From an uncultured delta proteobacterium (GTDB lineage: Bacteria; Myxococcota_A; Polyangia; Polyangiales; Polyangiaceae): a stretch of 49,121 nt of DNA. Below the pieces are notes generated by a model that was not told the origin of the DNA, ran no database searches, and saw only the letters and a program-made list of their open reading frames with translations. Position numbers and translations under genes: made by a program. Below are positions 45,855-49,121 of the stretch, one piece after another. Positions within the stretch are counted from its first letter, which is position 1; each line of letters begins with the position of its first letter. Location of the stretch: contig CAIVJW010000357.1 of NCBI GenBank assembly GCA_903906315.1, positions 1-49,121 on the forward strand, given 5' to 3'.

Positions 45855-48800
45855 ATGCGGATCCTCCCCCCTTCAAGTGTGCGAGCCCTCACCGGCTTCG
45901 CTGAGAACCCACGGCTCGCGCTCCCTCGCTGGGTAGCGCTCGCGCTTTCCCTCGCCGCCGCCGGATGCGGCGGAGGCGAGGCGGCGCTGCTCTCCGCCAG
46001 CACGGGCGGCGACACGACCTCGACCACCACGACGCTGACCGGCAGCGGCGGCGCGGGTGGCGCCACCGGATCGGGCGGCCAGGGCGGCAGCACGGCGACC
46101 TGCACGGGCGGCACGACCGAGTGCGGCGGCGTGTGCATCGATCTGTCGAAGGACCCGAAGCACTGCGGCGGCTGCGCCACGTCGTGCAAGGAGGGCGCAG
46201 CCTGCGAGAAGGGTCAGTGCACCGTGGTGTGCAAGGACCCGCAGGTGAAGTGCGGCGACGCCTGCGTCGACCTCCAGACGAGCAGCACGAGCTGCGGCGC
46301 GTGTGACAAGGCGTGCGCCGCCGGCGAGGCGTGCGAAAAGGGCGCCTGCGTCGTCGCGTGCACGGGCGGCCTCTCGAAGTGCGGCGACGCATGCGCCGAC
46401 CTCGCGAAGGACCCGACCAACTGCGGCGAGTGCGGCAAGGCGTGCGCCGCGGGCGAGGTCTGCTCCAACGGCAGCTGTGCCCTCTCCTGCCAGGCGAGCC
46501 TCACGGAGTGCGGCGGCTTGTGCGTCAACCTGCAGACCGACGTCGTCAACTGCGGCGCGTGCGAGATCGGCTGCGCCGCCGGTGAGGTCTGCTCGGGCGG
46601 CGTCTGCGGCCTCTCCTGCCAGGCCGGCCTCGAGAACTGCGCGGGCACCTGCGTCAACCTCGGCAACGACATCGGCAACTGCGGCACCTGCGGCACCGCG
46701 TGCGCCGCGGGCGAGGTGTGCTCGAACGGGGTCTGCTCGGTCTCGTGCCAGCAGAGCCTCACGCTGTGCAACGGAGTCTGCGCCAACCTGCAGAGCGACA
46801 TCGCGAACTGCGGCAAGTGCGGCGCGGAGTGCGCGCTCGGCGAGGTCTGCTCGGGCGGCGTCTGCGGCCTCTCGTGCCAGCAGGGGCTGACCATCTGCAA
46901 CGGCCTGTGCGTGAACGTGCAGACCGACATCGCCAACTGCGGCAACTGCGGCACGACGTGCGCGGCCGGCGAGGTGTGCTCGAACGGCGCCTGCGCGCTC
47001 TCCTGCCAGAACAGCCTCGATAACTGCAGCGGCGTCTGCGTCAACCTGCAGACCGACCTCGCGAACTGCGGCAAGTGCGCGAGCCCGTGCGCGGCCGGCC
47101 AGGTGTGCTCGAACGGCGCCTGCGCGCTGTCGTGCCAGCAGAGCCTCGACAACTGCAACGGTCAGTGCGTCAACCTGCAGAGCGACCTCGCGAACTGCGG
47201 CAAGTGCGGCACGACGTGCGCGGCCGGCCAGGTGTGCTCGAAGGGCGCCTGCTCCGTCTCGTGCCAGCAGGGCCTCACGCTCTGCGACGGCATCTGCGTC
47301 AACCTCCAGTCCGACATCGGCGCCTGCGGCGCGTGCGGCAAGGCCTGCGCGGCCGGTGAGGTTTGCACCAAGGGTGCCTGCACGCTCTCGTGCCAGGCGG
47401 GCCTCACGAGCTGCGGCGGCGTCTGCACGAACCTCGACACCGACCTCGCGAACTGCGGCGCCTGCGCCAAGACCTGCAACGCCGGAGAGGTCTGCTCGAA
47501 GGGCGCCTGCGCGGTCTCCTGCCAGGCGGGCCTGACCAACTGCTTCGGCATCTGCGTCGACCTCAAGACGGACGACGCGAACTGCGGCAAGTGCTCCGCG
47601 AACTGCGGCGCCGGCCAGGTGTGCACGGGCGGCGCTTGCGTCGTCTCGTGCCAGGCCGGGCTCACCAACTGCAGCGGCCTCTGCGTGAACATGAAGAGCG
47701 ATCTGGCCAACTGCGGCGCGTGCGGCGTGACCTGCTCGGCGGGCCAGGCCTGCGCGAACGGCGTCTGCTCGCTCACCTGCCAGGCCGGCCTGACGAACTG
47801 CAACGGCTCCTGCGCGAACCTGCTGACCGACAACGTGAACTGCGGCGCCTGCGCCAAGACGTGCGGCGCGGGCCAGGTTTGCACGAACGGCACCTGCGCG
47901 CTCACGTGCCAGCAGGGGCTCACGGCGTGCAACGGCGTCTGCGCCAACCTGCTCTCCGACAACGGCAACTGCGGCGCGTGCGGCAAGACCTGCGGCGGCG
48001 GCGAGGTGTGCTCGAACGGCGTGTGCGCGCTGTCGTGCCAGGCGGGGCTCACCTCGTGCAACGGCGTCTGCGTCAACCTCACGACCGACAGCACCAACTG
48101 CGGCGCGTGCGGCAAGGGCTGCGGAGCGGGCCAGATCTGCTCGGCCGGCTTGTGCGCGGTGTCGTGCCAGCAGGGCCTCAACAACTGCAACGGCGTCTGC
48201 GCCAACCTCCAGACCGACAGCGCGAACTGCGGCGCGTGCGCGAAGGTCTGCGCGGCGGGCCAGACGTGCTCGGCCGGCGCTTGCTCGCTGACGTGCCAGG
48301 CGGGCCTCACGATCTGCAACGGCGTCTGCGTCAACCTCCAGAGCGACGGCGCCAACTGCGGCGGCTGCAACAAGCCGTGCGCGGCCGGTCAGGTCTGCTC
48401 GGGCGGCGTCTGCGGCCTCACCTGCCAGCAGGGGCTCACCAACTGCAGCGGCGTGTGCACCAACCCGAAGTTCGACCCCTCGAACTGCGGCCAGTGCGGC
48501 GTCACGTGCCCGAACCAGAACGGCATCGGCCTCTGCGGTAACGGCTCGTGCCTCGGCATCTCGTGCAACAACGGCTTCGCCAACTGCGACAACGTCCTGG
48601 CGACCGGCTGCGAGGCCAACCTCCAGACGTCGAACGCGAACTGCGGCTCGTGCGGCAAGGTGTGCGGGGCCAACGAGGCCTGCACGGCGGGCGTCTGCAA
48701 GGCGCTCTGCGGCCCGCTCAACGGCTCGCAGACGTTCGCCTACTCGGGCGCGCAGCAGGCCTTCACCGTCCCGGCCTGCGTCACGAAGATCAAGATCGAG

Positions 48801-49121
48801 ACCTGGGGCGGCCAGGGCGGCACGCCGACCAGCAACTCGGGCTGCGGCGGCAACCCGGACGTCGGCGGCAAGGGCGGCTACGCGTACGGCGAGCTCGCCG
48901 TGACGCCCGGCGAGACCCTGGAGATCTGGGTCGGCGGCGGCGGCGGCACGGGCAACGCGCCCGGCTTCAACGGCGGCGGCGGCAGCTGCTCGACGGCGTC
49001 CACGTGCTCCGGCGGCGGCGGCGCGTCGGACGTCCGGCGCGGCGCGGGCCTCGCGGCGCGCGTCATCGTGGCAGGCGGCGGCGGCGGCGCCGAGTACTCC
49101 TGCGGCGGCCAGGGCGGCGGC
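45855..49121 (+). CDS. Lipoprotein with Stig1-like Cys repeats and ALK-like Gly-rich domain (3' end missing)
   Basis: The reading frame is open for 1089 codons to the window edge. The start at ATG 45855 (MRILPPSSVRALTG) is the upstream option; GTG 45879 is an alternative. No Shine-Dalgarno is seen. A signal peptide (RWVALALSLAAAGC) gives a lipobox with Cys 38. A Thr/Gly stalk (TTSTTTTLTGSGGAGG) follows. About twenty tandem repeats of about 43 residues (residues 82-948) each have eight cysteines, as in CNGVCVNLQTD, NCGACGKTC, AAGEVCSNGVC; the spacing recalls plant Stig1 proteins. From about residue 955 a glycine-rich domain begins: FAYSGAQQAFTVPACVTKIK, ETWGGQGG, GGKGGYAYGELAVTPGE, WVGGGGGTG and VIVAGGGGGAEY. 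This matches the pattern of the glycine-rich domain of the animal ALK receptor. The protein is extracellular and probably adhesive or structural. Confidence 0.88.
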   Translation, partial: MRILPPSSVRALTGFAENPRLALPRWVALALSLAAAGCGGGEAALLSASTGGDTTSTTTTLTGSGGAGGATGSGGQGGSTATCTGGTTECGGVCIDLSKDPKHCGGCATSCKEGAACEKGQCTVVCKDPQVKCGDACVDLQTSSTSCGACDKACAAGEACEKGACVVACTGGLSKCGDACADLAKDPTNCGECGKACAAGEVCSNGSCALSCQASLTECGGLCVNLQTDVVNCGACEIGCAAGEVCSGGVCGLSCQAGLENCAGTCVNLGNDIGNCGTCGTACAAGEVCSNGVCSVSCQQSLTLCNGVCANLQSDIANCGKCGAECALGEVCSGGVCGLSCQQGLTICNGLCVNVQTDIANCGNCGTTCAAGEVCSNGACALSCQNSLDNCSGVCVNLQTDLANCGKCASPCAAGQVCSNGACALSCQQSLDNCNGQCVNLQSDLANCGKCGTTCAAGQVCSKGACSVSCQQGLTLCDGICVNLQSDIGACGACGKACAAGEVCTKGACTLSCQAGLTSCGGVCTNLDTDLANCGACAKTCNAGEVCSKGACAVSCQAGLTNCFGICVDLKTDDANCGKCSANCGAGQVCTGGACVVSCQAGLTNCSGLCVNMKSDLANCGACGVTCSAGQACANGVCSLTCQAGLTNCNGSCANLLTDNVNCGACAKTCGAGQVCTNGTCALTCQQGLTACNGVCANLLSDNGNCGACGKTCGGGEVCSNGVCALSCQAGLTSCNGVCVNLTTDSTNCGACGKGCGAGQICSAGLCAVSCQQGLNNCNGVCANLQTDSANCGACAKVCAAGQTCSAGACSLTCQAGLTICNGVCVNLQSDGANCGGCNKPCAAGQVCSGGVCGLTCQQGLTNCSGVCTNPKFDPSNCGQCGVTCPNQNGIGLCGNGSCLGISCNNGFANCDNVLATGCEANLQTSNANCGSCGKVCGANEACTAGVCKALCGPLNGSQTFAYSGAQQAFTVPACVTKIKIETWGGQGGTPTSNSGCGGNPDVGGKGGYAYGELAVTPGETLEIWVGGGGGTGNAPGFNGGGGSCSTASTCSGGGGASDVRRGAGLAARVIVAGGGGGAEYSCGGQGGG
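46098..48698 (+). repeat. About twenty 129-bp tandem repeats of eight-Cys modules
   Basis: Each unit is about 43 codons, with cysteine spacing C-x6-C-x3-C-x9-C-x2-C-x3-C-x5-C-x4-C. The first three units are the most diverged, the central units are very similar, and the last two are longer (extra residues in CPNQNGIGLCGNG and CDNVLATGCEAN). Units keep frame throughout. Confidence 0.9.

Noticed and set aside
41752-45876. Very long open frame on the minus strand opposite the giant repeat protein
   Set aside because: It is an antisense shadow of an extremely GC-rich, Asp-rich repeat gene. Its translation is Arg/Ala/Val low complexity with no domain.
46098-48698. CRISPR-like periodic repeats
   Set aside because: The period is 129 bases, the whole stretch is in frame and encodes Cys modules, and there are no unique spacers.

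Overview
The window is a very GC-rich piece of bacterial chromosome. Its gene content points to a myxobacterium, most likely a Polyangiales/Sorangium-type relative. The signs are Hanks-type Ser/Thr kinases, an MglA-like GTPase, many lipoproteins with Gly-rich stalks and Cys-rich or Asp-rich repeats, a MYXO-CTERM-like C-terminus, class II NrdJ, and a JAMM-like N-terminal extension on HflX. This placement is inference from gene content; no rRNA marker is present. I see no insertion sequence, prophage, integrase or CRISPR array.

Layout. 1-845: the classic tRNA-Thr/Tyr/Gly/Thr-tuf operon on the minus strand with a strong sigma-70-like promoter. 1108-3416: a zinc-ribbon Ser/Thr kinase and a small DUF5678-like protein. 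3563-5975 (minus): a coiled-coil protein and a lipoprotein with a lectin-like fold. 6121-8351: an enlarged lgt and fused hisIE. 8530-18606: a surface and envelope block (vWA/thrombospondin-3 lipoprotein, single-POTRA BamA-like protein, a DUF4390-like exported protein, a second kinase, a TPR/PEGA protein and a large Cys-rich lipoprotein), closed by a strong terminator. 18702-20552 (minus): hflX. 20739-27759: homoserine kinase, then an M48 peptidase, a dynamin-like GTPase, an MglA-like GTPase, a PocR histidine kinase and thiL, all in one direction with short gaps or overlaps. 27788-31620 (minus): a small lipoprotein and nrdJ. 31621-32464: a long, relatively AT-richer intergenic region with several hairpins. 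32465-36472: RNase J, a CHAD protein and a lipoprotein. 36518-41771: cyclophilin, an FHA protein, a 3-oxoadipyl-CoA-type thiolase, a MerR regulator with two spaced operator-like repeats, and DAHP synthase. 41866-49121: two giant repeat-built surface proteins, the second running off the window.

Three themes stand out. First, at least eight genes have a TANNNT-like -10 hexamer only 6-8 bases before the start codon and no Shine-Dalgarno, which suggests frequent leaderless mRNAs. Second, an M48 metallopeptidase lies 8 bases upstream of a dynamin-like GTPase, recalling the mitochondrial OMA1-OPA1 protease/dynamin pair, and is followed by a small GTPase and a sensor kinase. Third, the surface proteins share one architecture (lipobox, Gly-rich stalk, repeat head). 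The last of them joins about 20 eight-cysteine repeats to a glycine-rich domain like the one in the animal receptor ALK. All functions are read from sequence only; starts lacking a Shine-Dalgarno rest mainly on the -10 spacing.
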